DNA from: JAXGXJ01 sp963829545
GTDB lineage: Bacteria; Actinomycetota; Thermoleophilia; RBG-16-64-13
Assembly: GCA_963829545.1 (NCBI GenBank)
Contig: CAWHIX010000001.1
Span: 1 to 64,000 of the forward strand
Length of the DNA: 64,000 nt
Direction of reading: 5' to 3'
Shown here piece by piece: positions 46,231 to 54,368 of the stretch. The position numbers were made by a program, and so were the translations under genes. Each line of letters starts with the position of its first letter. Positions within the stretch are counted from its first letter, which is position 1. The notes below the pieces were generated by a model that was not told the DNA's origin, made no database searches, and saw only the letters and a program-made list of their open reading frames with translations.

Positions 46231-47315
46231 GACGCTTTGTCGCTCAGGAGGGCCAGACGTCTCAAGGCGTCCAGCCGTTCTGACCGACCGAGCTTCGCCT
46301 GCAGCACCGCTCGGCGCAGGATCTCGGTGTTCTGGTCGTATCTCTCCCGGTCGACGGGATAGGGAAAGCCGTCCTTACCCCCATGTGCGTAGCTGAAGAG
46401 GGCCGGGTCGCTGCGACTGGCCGGGCTGTCGTAGACAAGCTCTGCGATGAGCGCGAGGGCTCTGATGGTCGCGGGACCCACTCCGGGCAGGGCAAGAAGG
46501 GTCTCGAAGTCGGGCGCCTGTCGCTCGTAGGTGGTGAGGAAGATCTTGCGTAGGTTCTCGGGGTGGACGTCGCGCAACTCGACGGCGTGGTGGCTGGGCA
46601 TGACGAGCTCCTTGAGCCGGACGAGCCGCGCGAGGGTGCGGTCGGGCCTTTCCCGGGCAAGTTGGGCGACCACTGTCTGAGCGGGCCGGCTCTCCCTGGC
46701 CACGAGATTGAGGACGGAGGTGCCCGGAGCCTGCGATGCCACCGCCTGGTGGGGCTCGACCACGTAGTCGCTGACGGTGTCGCTCAGCCAGTGGTAGCGC
46801 CGGGCCTTCCGGTTCCGGTCGTTCATGCCCTGTTGCACCACGGCCCACTTGCCGGTGGTCGTGAAGAAGAAGCTGTGGTGGTAGATCTGGTACCCATCCT
46901 GTAGCCCAGCGCTGTCGACTTTCGCCGCCATCTTGCTGGCGTAGACGAGCGGCTGGGGCTCGGTCGCCAGGACGCCTGAGGCCGCCGCTGCCTCGATCTC
47001 TGCGGGCGTCTTGCGCGACACTCCTCCCTTGCCTCCGGCCACCATAAGCCCCGTCTCGTGCTCCAACCCACGCAGCCCTTCCTTGAGGGCGCCGCACACG
47101 GTGGTGGTGACGCCGGAGCTGTGCCAGTCGAAGCCGAGGACGGCCCCGAAAGCCTGGAACCAGGCCGGGTCGGACAGCCTTCGCAGCATCTCGTCAGGAC
47201 CGTACTCGCTCGCCACGGCCAGCGTGATCTCCCGGGCCAACAGACGCATGCGCGTGAAGAGCCAGGCGGGTGCTTTGCCCCCGTGGAGGGGAAGGATGGC
47301 CGTGCCTGTCTTCAT
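46227..47315 (-). CDS. DUF763 family protein
   Basis: A 362-residue protein matching DUF763, seen mostly in archaea and anaerobic or thermophilic bacteria. It starts MKTGTAILPLHGGKAPAWLF, the family signature, and contains WHSSGVTTTVCGALKEGLR, VYASKMAAKVDSAGLQDGYQ and YHHSFFFTTTGKWAVVQQGMN, then a helix-hairpin-helix-like ALPGVGPATIRALALIAELVY and YAHGGKDGFPYPVDR. The HhH element hints at DNA or nucleotide binding, but no activity is assigned to the family. The start codon 47315 fits. Confidence 0.85.
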   Translation of the reverse strand: MKTGTAILPLHGGKAPAWLFTRMRLLAREITLAVASEYGPDEMLRRLSDPAWFQAFGAVLGFDWHSSGVTTTVCGALKEGLRGLEHETGLMVAGGKGGVSRKTPAEIEAAAASGVLATEPQPLVYASKMAAKVDSAGLQDGYQIYHHSFFFTTTGKWAVVQQGMNDRNRKARRYHWLSDTVSDYVVEPHQAVASQAPGTSVLNLVARESRPAQTVVAQLARERPDRTLARLVRLKELVMPSHHAVELRDVHPENLRKIFLTTYERQAPDFETLLALPGVGPATIRALALIAELVYDSPASRSDPALFSYAHGGKDGFPYPVDRERYDQNTEILRRAVLQAKLGRSERLDALRRLALLSDKAS

Positions 47316-47546
47316 AGAATCAGGTTACTCCCGCCGTCGGACGGGTAGCCGACGCGGCACGGATTGACCGCGACCGCACACGTCCTACACTTGTTCTATT
47401 GCGGCTGAATCCTCCCGTCCCGTCATCGACCTCCCGGTACTCTGACGCCCTTCACATCCCACCCAAGGAGGTGAGTGCCGTTCCAGCTCCATTTCGCAGT
47501 TACAGCAGCCCCCATGTGCTCGTTGACGAAAGGAGAGGAGTCCAAG

Positions 47547-47993
47547 ATGGCCCATATCAAAGACAGCATCCTTATCGATGCCCCTGCCGAGAAGGTCCAC
47601 GGTCTGGCGGCCGATCCCCACAAGTGGTCGAGTTGGTTCGTCGGCCTTGGTGAGGCGGAAAGCGTGGAGGGCGACAACTCGCCGGGAACTGTCGTCAAGC
47701 AGAGCTACCTGATGGCAGGGATGCACATCCCCGTCACCACCAAGGTCACCGACAACCGCGAGGAGGCCGACGGCTCGATCTTCTGGAGGAGTGAGAACGA
47801 GGGCTCTCTCGCCGGATGGCAGAGTTGGACCTACGCGCCCAAGGAAGGCAAGACGCTGGTGAGCGTGGAGATGGAGTACACGGTCCCCGGCAGCGTCCTG
47901 GGCAAGGTGGCCGATCGCCTGTTCGTCGAGAGGAACCAAGAGCGTGCCATGCACCATACCCTCGAGAACCTCAAGCAACTGAGCGAGGCCTGA
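47547..47993 (+). CDS. SRPBCC (START-like) family protein
   Basis: A 148-residue lipid-binding-type fold: AHIKDSILIDAPAEKVHGLAADPHKWSSW, the standard polyketide-cyclase/dehydrase start, then GLGEAESVEGDNSPGTVVKQ, strands through VTTKVTDNREEADGSIFWRS, and the long C-terminal helix DRLFVERNQERAMHHTLENLKQLSEA that closes the hydrophobic cavity. It likely binds or carries a hydrophobic ligand. The ATG at 47547 follows AGGAGAGGAG. It converges with the heliorhodopsin gene, and a strong hairpin lies between them. Confidence 0.82.
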   Translation: MAHIKDSILIDAPAEKVHGLAADPHKWSSWFVGLGEAESVEGDNSPGTVVKQSYLMAGMHIPVTTKVTDNREEADGSIFWRSENEGSLAGWQSWTYAPKEGKTLVSVEMEYTVPGSVLGKVADRLFVERNQERAMHHTLENLKQLSEA

Positions 47994-48047
47994 GACAGAA
48001 CTGGCCGACCCGGGCCTCCGGTCAGCGCGGCCGGGATGTGTGCAAGA

Positions 48048-48081
48048 CGGCGAAGCCCGCCCCACGGGGCGGGCTTCGCCG
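48048..48081. terminator. Bidirectional-type hairpin between SRPBCC and heliorhodopsin genes
   Basis: CGGCGAAGCCCGCCCC pairs perfectly with GGGGCGGGCTTCGCCG around a two-base turn (about 14-16 bp stem). It lies between converging genes, 55 bases after the SRPBCC stop and 58 bases after the heliorhodopsin stop on the other strand, so it can end both transcripts. Confidence 0.65.
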
Positions 48082-48139
48082 CGTCATCGAGTGGTTGCGG
48101 CCGGGCCCGTCCCTGATAGGGTCGCCGACCTTCGGCCGC

Positions 48140-48940
48140 CTACTCGATCAGAGTGTTGGCGAACACCAGCCAGGTGAGCAGTGACTTCGACGTCAGGCTG
48201 AGGAGGATGTAGGCCTTCTCGCCGAAGAGGTAGTCGCGCCAGCGGCCCACCTGCTTGTACTGCAGCACCATGTTGATCGCGAAGCTGTTGAAGAAAACAA
48301 AATACGAGCCCAGGATGGCCCAGACGAAACCGGGAGGGCTGGCGCCGCCTTCGACCCCCGGGCTCCAGAGGTAGACGACGATGGCGATCCAGGGGATGAT
48401 CCCCGCGAAGGAGCCGAACCAGTACGAAAGCCAGCTGGGCTTCCCGGGGCTCTCGTACTTCTCCATCAGCCACCCGAAGAAGATCATGGCCGCGTTCACG
48501 CCGAAGATGGCCAGCATGGCGGCGATGTCGGTGATGCCGCAGATCATGGTTATGAGCACGATCATGAGGGACGAGCTGAGGGAGTACTCCATCCAGCGTC
48601 CGTAGTTGCGGTTCTGCCCCAGGTTCCGCTTGTACCAATTGAACACGCCCGGGGAGGCGATGAGGAGCAGCGCCGCTGCGGATATGGCCATGAAGGCGAA
48701 CACCCCCCAGGCCAGCGGAATGCTGCCGATCTGGGTAAGCTCCTGGTCGCTTCCGGGAGGCCCCGTCATATAGGTCGCGGTCACTGGGAGCCTGAAGTCG
48801 TTGGCGAGCACGGCAATAACGATCGCCTGCACCGCCAAGACGAGCCCGACCCCGATATTCCACCAGCGGAGATTGCGCAGCCTGGCGTTGAATTCCTGAC
48901 TCGCCGCGCGGCTGCCCTTGCCGACTTCCCCCTTGCTCAT
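48140..48940 (-). CDS. Heliorhodopsin
   Basis: A 266-residue seven-helix retinal protein of the heliorhodopsin family, which is inverted in the membrane relative to type-1 rhodopsins (N terminus inside). Family hallmarks run through it: LANDFRLPVTATYMTGPPGS after helix A, WMEYSLSSSLMIVLI with the counter-ion Glu118 in helix C, CGITDIAAMLAIFGVNAAMIFFGWLMEKY, WFGSFAGIIPWIAI, FVFFNSFAINMVLQYK and the retinal-binding Lys252 in LLSLTSKSLLTW of helix G. There is no ion-pump motif. Heliorhodopsins show slow photocycles suited to sensing, and no transport has been proven for most. The start ATG follows GGAAGGGA. No carotenoid or retinal gene is nearby. Confidence 0.97.
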   Translation of the reverse strand: MSKGEVGKGSRAASQEFNARLRNLRWWNIGVGLVLAVQAIVIAVLANDFRLPVTATYMTGPPGSDQELTQIGSIPLAWGVFAFMAISAAALLLIASPGVFNWYKRNLGQNRNYGRWMEYSLSSSLMIVLITMICGITDIAAMLAIFGVNAAMIFFGWLMEKYESPGKPSWLSYWFGSFAGIIPWIAIVVYLWSPGVEGGASPPGFVWAILGSYFVFFNSFAINMVLQYKQVGRWRDYLFGEKAYILLSLTSKSLLTWLVFANTLIE

Positions 48941-49228
48941 CAGTCGTCCCTTCCTCTCTTCGCTCTGTACAGCTGGTCGTCCGATCGAACGGCGTGCAGA
49001 CCCGGCAGATCAGCCGGTGAGCCTTGGGCCCAGATTCACGATAGCACTTGAGAAGGCGAAGCCGTGAGTAGTCCCGGGCTTTCGCCGAATGTCACTCCGG
49101 TGTGCCGTCGTGCATCTCGTGTCGAAAAGGGCCCGCACCGGGTAGTAGAGTGATGGGAAGCGCAAGACGAGCGGAGACCGCCCGAATGTCCGCGGCTCCG
49201 CGAAGTACAGGCGACAAGGAGGCCGAAC

Positions 49229-49510
49229 ATGCACATTCTCAAGGGTCTTGGGTTTCTATCCTCCTCGGAGGCGCGCGACATCGCCGGCGTTCCGGAAGAC
49301 TACCTGGAGGCCTACGGAAATCCCGATGAAGTAGGTCTACTCTTCGTCTCGGACAGCGAGACGGGCGAGCACTTCACCCATGTCGCCGACGCTGCCTACG
49401 TCCACATGCTCAAGGAGAGCGAAGACCTCGGCATCATCGACGAAGAGATCCGCTTCCCTCCCGAGGTGGCCCCTCTCATGACGCCGGGCTGGCCTTCCGA
49501 CTGGGTGTAG
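49229..49510 (+). CDS. Hypothetical 93-residue acidic protein
   Basis: I do not recognise this protein. The ATG has an AAGGAGG site. The sequence is acidic: LKGLGFLSSSEARDIAGVPE, DEVGLLFVSDSETGEHFTHVADAAYVHML and ESEDLGIIDEEIRFPPEVAPL, with no membrane helix or Cys pairs. The middle resembles a small alpha/beta fold with exposed His residues. It is divergent from heliorhodopsin with a 288-base gap, in which no clear regulatory box was found, and converges with the ZIP transporter. A link to the rhodopsin is only positional. Confidence 0.65.
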   Translation: MHILKGLGFLSSSEARDIAGVPEDYLEAYGNPDEVGLLFVSDSETGEHFTHVADAAYVHMLKESEDLGIIDEEIRFPPEVAPLMTPGWPSDWV

Positions 49511-49574
49511 GAGGAAGCAGAGGAAGAGTGAGCCGCCCCCGAGCCGAGTGACCGGCCCCTCTCGGGTGGGGAGG

Positions 49575-50381
49575 TCAGCTCAGGGCTACGTCCAGCACCA
49601 TCATGATGGCGAAGCCGGCCATGGCTCCCCCCGTGGCCAGGTCGGTGTTGTTGTTGCCCTGTGATTCGGGGATGACCTCCTCTACCACCACGTAGATCAT
49701 CGCCCCGGCCGCGAAAGCGAGGGTGTAGGGGAGGATCGGCTGGGCAAAGACCACCAGGGCCGCTCCGATGACGGCGGCCACCGGTTCCACCACGGCGGAG
49801 AGTTGCCCGTAGAAGAAGCTCCTGCGCCGCGACAGCCCCATCCCTCGCAAGGGCATGGCCACGGCCGTGCCTTCGGGGAGGTTCTGGATGCCGATGCCGA
49901 TGGCGAGAGCAACGGCCGCGGCCAGGCTGCTGGCGCCCCCCTCCATGGCCGCGGCCCCGAAGGCCACGCCCACCGCCAGGCCCTCGGGGATGTTGTGCAG
50001 GGTGATGGCGGCCAACAGGAGGGCGGTGCGGTTCCACGATACATGGATGCCTTCGGTGTGCTCCGAGGACAGCCCGGGATGCAGATGGGGCAGGATCCGG
50101 TCGATGACGAACAGGAACAGCCCCCCGAGGGCGAAGCCGACGAGGGCCGGCATCCACGGCGGCAGGCCGTCGGCCTCGGCGAACTCCATGGCCGGGATGA
50201 GCAGCGACCACACGCTGGCGGCGATCATCACGCCCGCGGCGAAGCCGAGCATGAGGTCGAGAACCTTTCGGCTCATGGTCTTCATGAAGAAGACGAAAGA
50301 AGCGCCCACCGCCGTCATGAACCAGGTGAAGATGGTGGCCAGCAGGGCCTGCAGTACCGGACTGAGCTCTGAGAACTGCAT
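49575..50381 (-). CDS. ZIP-family divalent metal transporter
   Basis: A 268-residue protein with eight membrane helices. The metal path is in helix 4 with HNIPEGLAVGVAFG and helix 5 with GIGIQNLPEGTAVAMPL (the QNLPEG form replaces HNFPEG), and helix 6 carries QLSAVVEPVAAV. A loop after helix 3 has HLHPGL and other His residues. Zinc, iron or manganese uptake is the typical role for such gufA/ZupT-like proteins. It converges with the 93-residue gene, and the stop is 65 bases past that gene's end. Confidence 0.88.
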   Translation of the reverse strand: MQFSELSPVLQALLATIFTWFMTAVGASFVFFMKTMSRKVLDLMLGFAAGVMIAASVWSLLIPAMEFAEADGLPPWMPALVGFALGGLFLFVIDRILPHLHPGLSSEHTEGIHVSWNRTALLLAAITLHNIPEGLAVGVAFGAAAMEGGASSLAAAVALAIGIGIQNLPEGTAVAMPLRGMGLSRRRSFFYGQLSAVVEPVAAVIGAALVVFAQPILPYTLAFAAGAMIYVVVEEVIPESQGNNNTDLATGGAMAGFAIMMVLDVALS

Positions 50382-50529
50382 GGTGGTCCGCTCCCGGGTC
50401 GCGTCGAGTCAGCCTGAGTCCCGGCGCCGACGGGCGCAGCTCGAGGCCGGGCTAGCATTTCCATTCGCCGCGCGGCTTCAGTATCCCCCCGGATGATGGG
50501 GATCTAACCCCATCGCGGGACGGTCCCGG

Positions 50530-51570
50530 TCAGTAGCTGATGGAACCCGCCTCCGCCATCCCCAGCAGCCCCGACAGGGGTCCGAAGATCATGCCCGGGT
50601 CCTCCTGCATAGCTTTCTCGAGTTCGCTCCAGGGCAGAGCGACCGCGGGCGCTTCCACTGCCACCGGCTCGTTGACGTCTCGCAGAGAAAGCGCCATGTC
50701 GAGCATGATGGCGTTCATGCCTTGGGCCTCCTCGCCGGCCGGCGGCACCATCTTCGCCGCAGCCTCGAACCTCAGGGGCATGAGACTCTCCTTGGCGATC
50801 CACACATCGGCGGTGAACTCCTGGAACATGGCGGCGAGTTGCTGCTCCATCTGCGCCAACTCCTCCGCGCCGGGCATAAGGGAGCCGGCTCCCATCATCT
50901 CGCTCGCCGAACCGGTGGGGTCGAGCAGTTTCATGGATTCCTCGTTCTGAAGGATCCCGAGCGCGTCGGTCATGATCTTCGCCAGATCGGGCGACCCGGC
51001 CAGGTGATAGGCCGCGGTGCCGTCGATCGTCTCTTCCCCGACCAGGGTCAGGTCCTTGATCCAGGTGAGCGGATCGATGCCCAGGTCGGCGAGCATCTGC
51101 TGCGGGTCCGCCATCTGGGCGTTCTCCGCGGAAGATGCGCCCAGCATCTGGCCCATCTCGGGAGGCGCTTCGTACCACTGGTCGCTGAACTGGAGCCAGG
51201 CTTGAGTGCCGGCCATCCGCATCCCGACATTCATCGACTCGCCCATCAGGGACAGAGCGAGGGCAAGATCGGCGGCCTGGGGATCGGCACCGTACGCGAA
51301 CGTTCCCGCGACGGTCATGGGCTCTTGGACGAAGGCCTGCGCTTCATCGGGAAGCTGACTCGGGTCGACGTCGAACGAGATAGCCACCTCGAAATCGCCG
51401 GTAGCGCTGGTCATGTCCTCAGCCGCGACCATGGCCGCCGTCAGGATCCCCTGCGGGGTCTCATCGGCGGGCGAGAGGCTGCTCGACTGGGCGCCGCCGC
51501 CGCAGGCGGCGGCGCCGACGGTCAACAGAAGGGCGACGATGGTCCCCAGTATCACCAGCATCTTCCGCAT
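50530..51570 (-). CDS. LppX/LprAFG-like lipoprotein
   Basis: The ATG at 51570 lies 5 bases after AAAGGAG. The 346-residue product has a signal sequence LVILGTIVALLLTVGAAACGGG with a V-G-A-A-A-C lipobox, then an alternating strand-helix domain: MTSATGDFEVAISFDVDPSQLP, TVAGTFAYGADPQAADLALALS and IDPLTWIKDLTLVGEETIDGT, with DVWIAKESLMPLRFEAAAKM near the end. The pattern matches the LolA/LppX-type half-barrel fold used to bind or carry lipids at the cell surface, typical of Actinobacteriota. The ligand is unknown. Confidence 0.75.
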   Translation of the reverse strand: MRKMLVILGTIVALLLTVGAAACGGGAQSSSLSPADETPQGILTAAMVAAEDMTSATGDFEVAISFDVDPSQLPDEAQAFVQEPMTVAGTFAYGADPQAADLALALSLMGESMNVGMRMAGTQAWLQFSDQWYEAPPEMGQMLGASSAENAQMADPQQMLADLGIDPLTWIKDLTLVGEETIDGTAAYHLAGSPDLAKIMTDALGILQNEESMKLLDPTGSASEMMGAGSLMPGAEELAQMEQQLAAMFQEFTADVWIAKESLMPLRFEAAAKMVPPAGEEAQGMNAIMLDMALSLRDVNEPVAVEAPAVALPWSELEKAMQEDPGMIFGPLSGLLGMAEAGSISY

Positions 51571-51692
51571 CGTGACTCCTTTGCTCAAGGCCCCGTTGGC
51601 TCGGAGCCCGATCGCCGACCTTCGGAGGATCCTCGAGCCGCGACTCGAGGATCGTCCCCTCAGTCTATTATCGGCTCAACGGGCGGTAGTCT

Positions 51693-52478
51693 TCACACGG
51701 GACTTCCCAAGAGTGAGGATGGCGGTTGGAGAGTCTGGAAGACAGGGTGCGACGGGTCAGCGCAGAGACATAGATCGTAGTGCTCTTCGTCTCCCCGCTC
51801 CGCCCGGCCCAGCGCCTCCTCAGCGGCGTTGACCGGCGGACGCTGTCCCCGCGCTCCCGGCGCCGGAGGGTCGTAGGGGCTGGTGCCCCGAGCCCACGAT
51901 CGGGTGCGCAGCGGTTTGCAGAGTATCTCGGTGATGTGCAGCTCGTGCAGTCTGGTTGACGGCGCCGCCAGGGCCACGACCGCCGTGTCGGCCCCTCGGG
52001 CCGTCCCTGTTACCGCGATCACCTGTTCCCCCGGCGTCACCAACCCGGCGTCGGCTGCCATCAGGACGATCTCCACGCACACCTTCATACCCTGGCAGAT
52101 GGTGCGCAGAAGGATGGCCATGGTCTCGGGCACGCTCACACCGTAGAAGCTCTCGGTGTGAAAGAGCATGGTGCCGAAGTGCACGCGATGGCCGCGCTGC
52201 TCCAAGTCGGCGACAAGCTCCGGGGGGAAGCGCTGCGTGTCGGTGAAACCGAACTGATGGGGCACGACCACCAGCTTGACGTCGGTGGCCGCGAAGCGTT
52301 CGGCGGCCAGACGAGCGGTGTCGCCCGTGGTCGACGCGAGGACGACCCTCTTGATGCCCAGCTGATCGGCCCGCTCCGCTGCCAGACGCAGGGTCTCCTC
52401 GGTGTTCCTGCGGCCCCCTATCTCGAAATACGTGATGCTGCGCTCCACGTCGACCCCCTGCCCGATGCCATCCCGCAT
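51693..52478 (-). CDS. Stand-alone pyruvate-kinase C-terminal-domain (PK_C-like) protein
   Basis: A 261-residue protein matching the pyruvate kinase alpha/beta (allosteric) domain found separately in archaea and clostridial species: ITYFEIGGRRNTEETLRLAAERADQLGI, VVLASTTGDTARLAAERF, VVVPHQFGFTDTQRFPPELV, RTICQGMKVCVEIVLMAADAGLV and IAVTGTARGADTAVV. The domain is without the catalytic barrel, so it cannot phosphorylate ADP, and its role is not known. The ATG at 52478 or a GTG at 52448 are possible starts. The C-terminal 50 residues (after EILCKPLR) are Arg/Pro-rich and of lower conservation. No operon partner. Confidence 0.78.
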   Translation of the reverse strand: MRDGIGQGVDVERSITYFEIGGRRNTEETLRLAAERADQLGIKRVVLASTTGDTARLAAERFAATDVKLVVVPHQFGFTDTQRFPPELVADLEQRGHRVHFGTMLFHTESFYGVSVPETMAILLRTICQGMKVCVEIVLMAADAGLVTPGEQVIAVTGTARGADTAVVALAAPSTRLHELHITEILCKPLRTRSWARGTSPYDPPAPGARGQRPPVNAAEEALGRAERGDEEHYDLCLCADPSHPVFQTLQPPSSLLGSPV

Positions 52479-52578
52479 CGCTCGCGACTCGCCACGCCTC
52501 GGAGTATACGCCGGGCCTGTCAAACGCCTAGAATGACCAGGGACGGATGTAGTGTGAACACGGACAAGTGAGGGACCG

Positions 52579-53517
52579 CTGAGGTCATCCCGTTATCTGC
52601 CGCTGCTGGTACTCGTCGCGCTGGCGCTCATCTGGGGCTACACGTGGGTGCCGCTCAAGGTGGGCCTCGAGTACGCTACTCCCTTCGTGTATGCCGCCCT
52701 GCGCACGCTGCCCGGGGGCATCCTGCTGCTGCTGATCGCCGTGGCGCTTCGCCATCCGTTGAAGCCACGGGGGCTGAAGCTCACCGTGCTCCTGGGCCTC
52801 CTGCAGACGAGCGGCTTCGGCGGCCTGACCATGGCCGCTCTGGTCACGGGAGGAGCGGGGCGCACGGCCATCCTCGCCAACACGTGGCAGTTCTGGATCC
52901 TGGTGATGGCCTGGCCCATCCTCGGCGAACGGATCCGCGGGGCGCAATGGCTGTCGGTAGCGTTGGGGCTCGGCGGTCTGGCCCTGATCATCGAGCCGTG
53001 GAACCTGCATGGCGTCCTCAGCAGCTTTCTTGCCCTCGCGGGGGCCGTGTGCTTCGCCGCGAGTTCCATCGTGGCCAAGGTCCTGCGGCAGCGCCACGAT
53101 CCCGACCTGCTCACCCTGACCGGCTGGCAGACGCTGTTCGGGTCGATTCCCCTCGTGTTGATCGCGGTTCTGGCCGGCGGCGGCAGCCCCGAGTGGACGC
53201 AGGAGTTCATCTGGTCGCTGGCCTACACCCTGCTGATCGGCACCTGCGGGGGCGCCCTTCTCTGGCTCTTCGTCCTCAAGAAGCTGCCGGCCAGCATCGC
53301 CGGTCTGGGGACCATGGGGACGCCCGTCGTGGGATTGTTGGCCTCGTGGGCGGTTTTGGGGGAGCAACCCACGGCTCCCGAGGTCGCGGGCATGATCGCC
53401 ATACTGGCCGGGCTGGGCGTGTTGTTCGCCGTGTCGGCCAGGAGCTCGACGGCGCCGGCCGGGAGCCCGGCTCCTGTCGCCGCGAGGGCTGGAAACGTGG
53501 AGGGGGTCGAGCAGTGA
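52579..53517 (+). CDS. EamA/DMT-family transporter
   Basis: A 10-helix drug/metabolite transporter of two EamA repeats: LLVLVALALIWGYTWVPLKVG, AAALRTLPGG-like and AWPILGERIRGAQWLSVALGLGG in the first, then WSLAYTLLIGTCGGALLWLFV and TPVVGLLASWAVLGEQPTAPEVAG in the second. The length is 312 residues. No ATG, GTG or TTG lies between the in-frame TGA at 52555 and the first helix, so I propose the CTG at 52579 after a GAGGG site. Otherwise the N-terminal helix would be lost. It overlaps the glycosyltransferase start by 4 bases, so the two are translationally coupled. Confidence 0.8.
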   Translation: MRSSRYLPLLVLVALALIWGYTWVPLKVGLEYATPFVYAALRTLPGGILLLLIAVALRHPLKPRGLKLTVLLGLLQTSGFGGLTMAALVTGGAGRTAILANTWQFWILVMAWPILGERIRGAQWLSVALGLGGLALIIEPWNLHGVLSSFLALAGAVCFAASSIVAKVLRQRHDPDLLTLTGWQTLFGSIPLVLIAVLAGGGSPEWTQEFIWSLAYTLLIGTCGGALLWLFVLKKLPASIAGLGTMGTPVVGLLASWAVLGEQPTAPEVAGMIAILAGLGVLFAVSARSSTAPAGSPAPVAARAGNVEGVEQ

Positions 53518-54301
53518 GTGGACCTGGCGGAACTCTCTCGCCGGAAGGTCGCCGGGTCGGACGGGCGAGCGCGTCGCGGAGAGGGGACCCGTTCTCGCCA
53601 TCGTCCCCGCGCACAATGAGGCGGGCAGAGTGGGCGGCGTGGTGGGGGCCCTGGTGGCCCACGGCCTTCCCGTGTTGGTGGTAGATGATGGTTCGATCGA
53701 CAGCACCGGTCCGGAGGCCGCCGAGGCGGGGGCACAAGTGCTGCGCCTCGAACCCAACCGGGGTAAGGGCGCGGCTCTGAAGGCGGGCTTCAGCGAAGCC
53801 CTGAGCGCCGGCGGGATCTCCCCGGAACCCGACTGGGCGGCTTTTCTCACTCTCGACGCGGACGGTCAGCACGATCCGGCCAAGGTTCCGGACTTCCTGC
53901 GGGTGTGGGAGGAGGGCGGCGCCGACCTGGTGGTCGGCGCCCGCGACTACAACGCCATGCCCCGCATCCGCTGGTTCACCAACAGCGTCAGCCGCGTGCT
54001 GTTCTCTTGGGCCATGGGGGAGCACATTCCGGACAATCAGTCAGGCTATCGGTTGCACAGCCGGCGCCTGGCCGAGATGGCCCTCGCGAGCGAGGAACAG
54101 GGCTTCGCCTTCGAGGTGGAGGAGATCGCGCTCTGCCTGGGACGCGGCTACAAGCTGGCCTGGGTGCCCATCCCCACCATCTACGGCACCGAGAAGAGCG
54201 ACATCAAGCCCTGGAGTCACTTCTCCAGCTTCGTCCGGGTCACCCGCCGGGCCCGCCGGCTCATGAAGAAGGAGCGCCGCGAGCGGAGCGCCGAGGCGTA
54301 G
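53514..54301 (+). CDS. GT2-family glycosyltransferase (dolichol-phosphate mannosyltransferase-like), one frameshift
   Basis: A GTG at 53514 overlaps the EamA TGA and follows GGAGGGGG. The first 20 or so residues are a basic lead, then one base is missing near 53584 in a G run, and the GT-A domain starts at VLAIVPAHNEAGRVGGVV with VLVVDDGSIDSTG, the FLTLDADGQHDP catalytic D-x-D region, and GARDYNAMPRIRWFTNSVSRVL. The end has IYGTEKSDIKPW, as in polyprenol-phosphate glycosyltransferases. It should add a sugar to a lipid carrier or a surface glycan. The residues around 160-250 lack added membrane helices. Confidence 0.8.
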
Positions 54302-54312
54302 GGCGCCGCGAC

Positions 54313-54339
54313 GCGGCCGAGTCGCCCTGCCTCGGCCGC
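54313..54339. terminator. Hairpin between the glycosyltransferase and hydE genes
   Basis: GCGGCCGAG and CTCGGCCGC form a 9-bp perfect stem with a 9-base loop in the 68-base gap between two converging genes. It can serve either side. Confidence 0.5.
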
Positions 54340-54368
54340 CGGCCGCATCCCACCCGGCTGCTCCCGGC

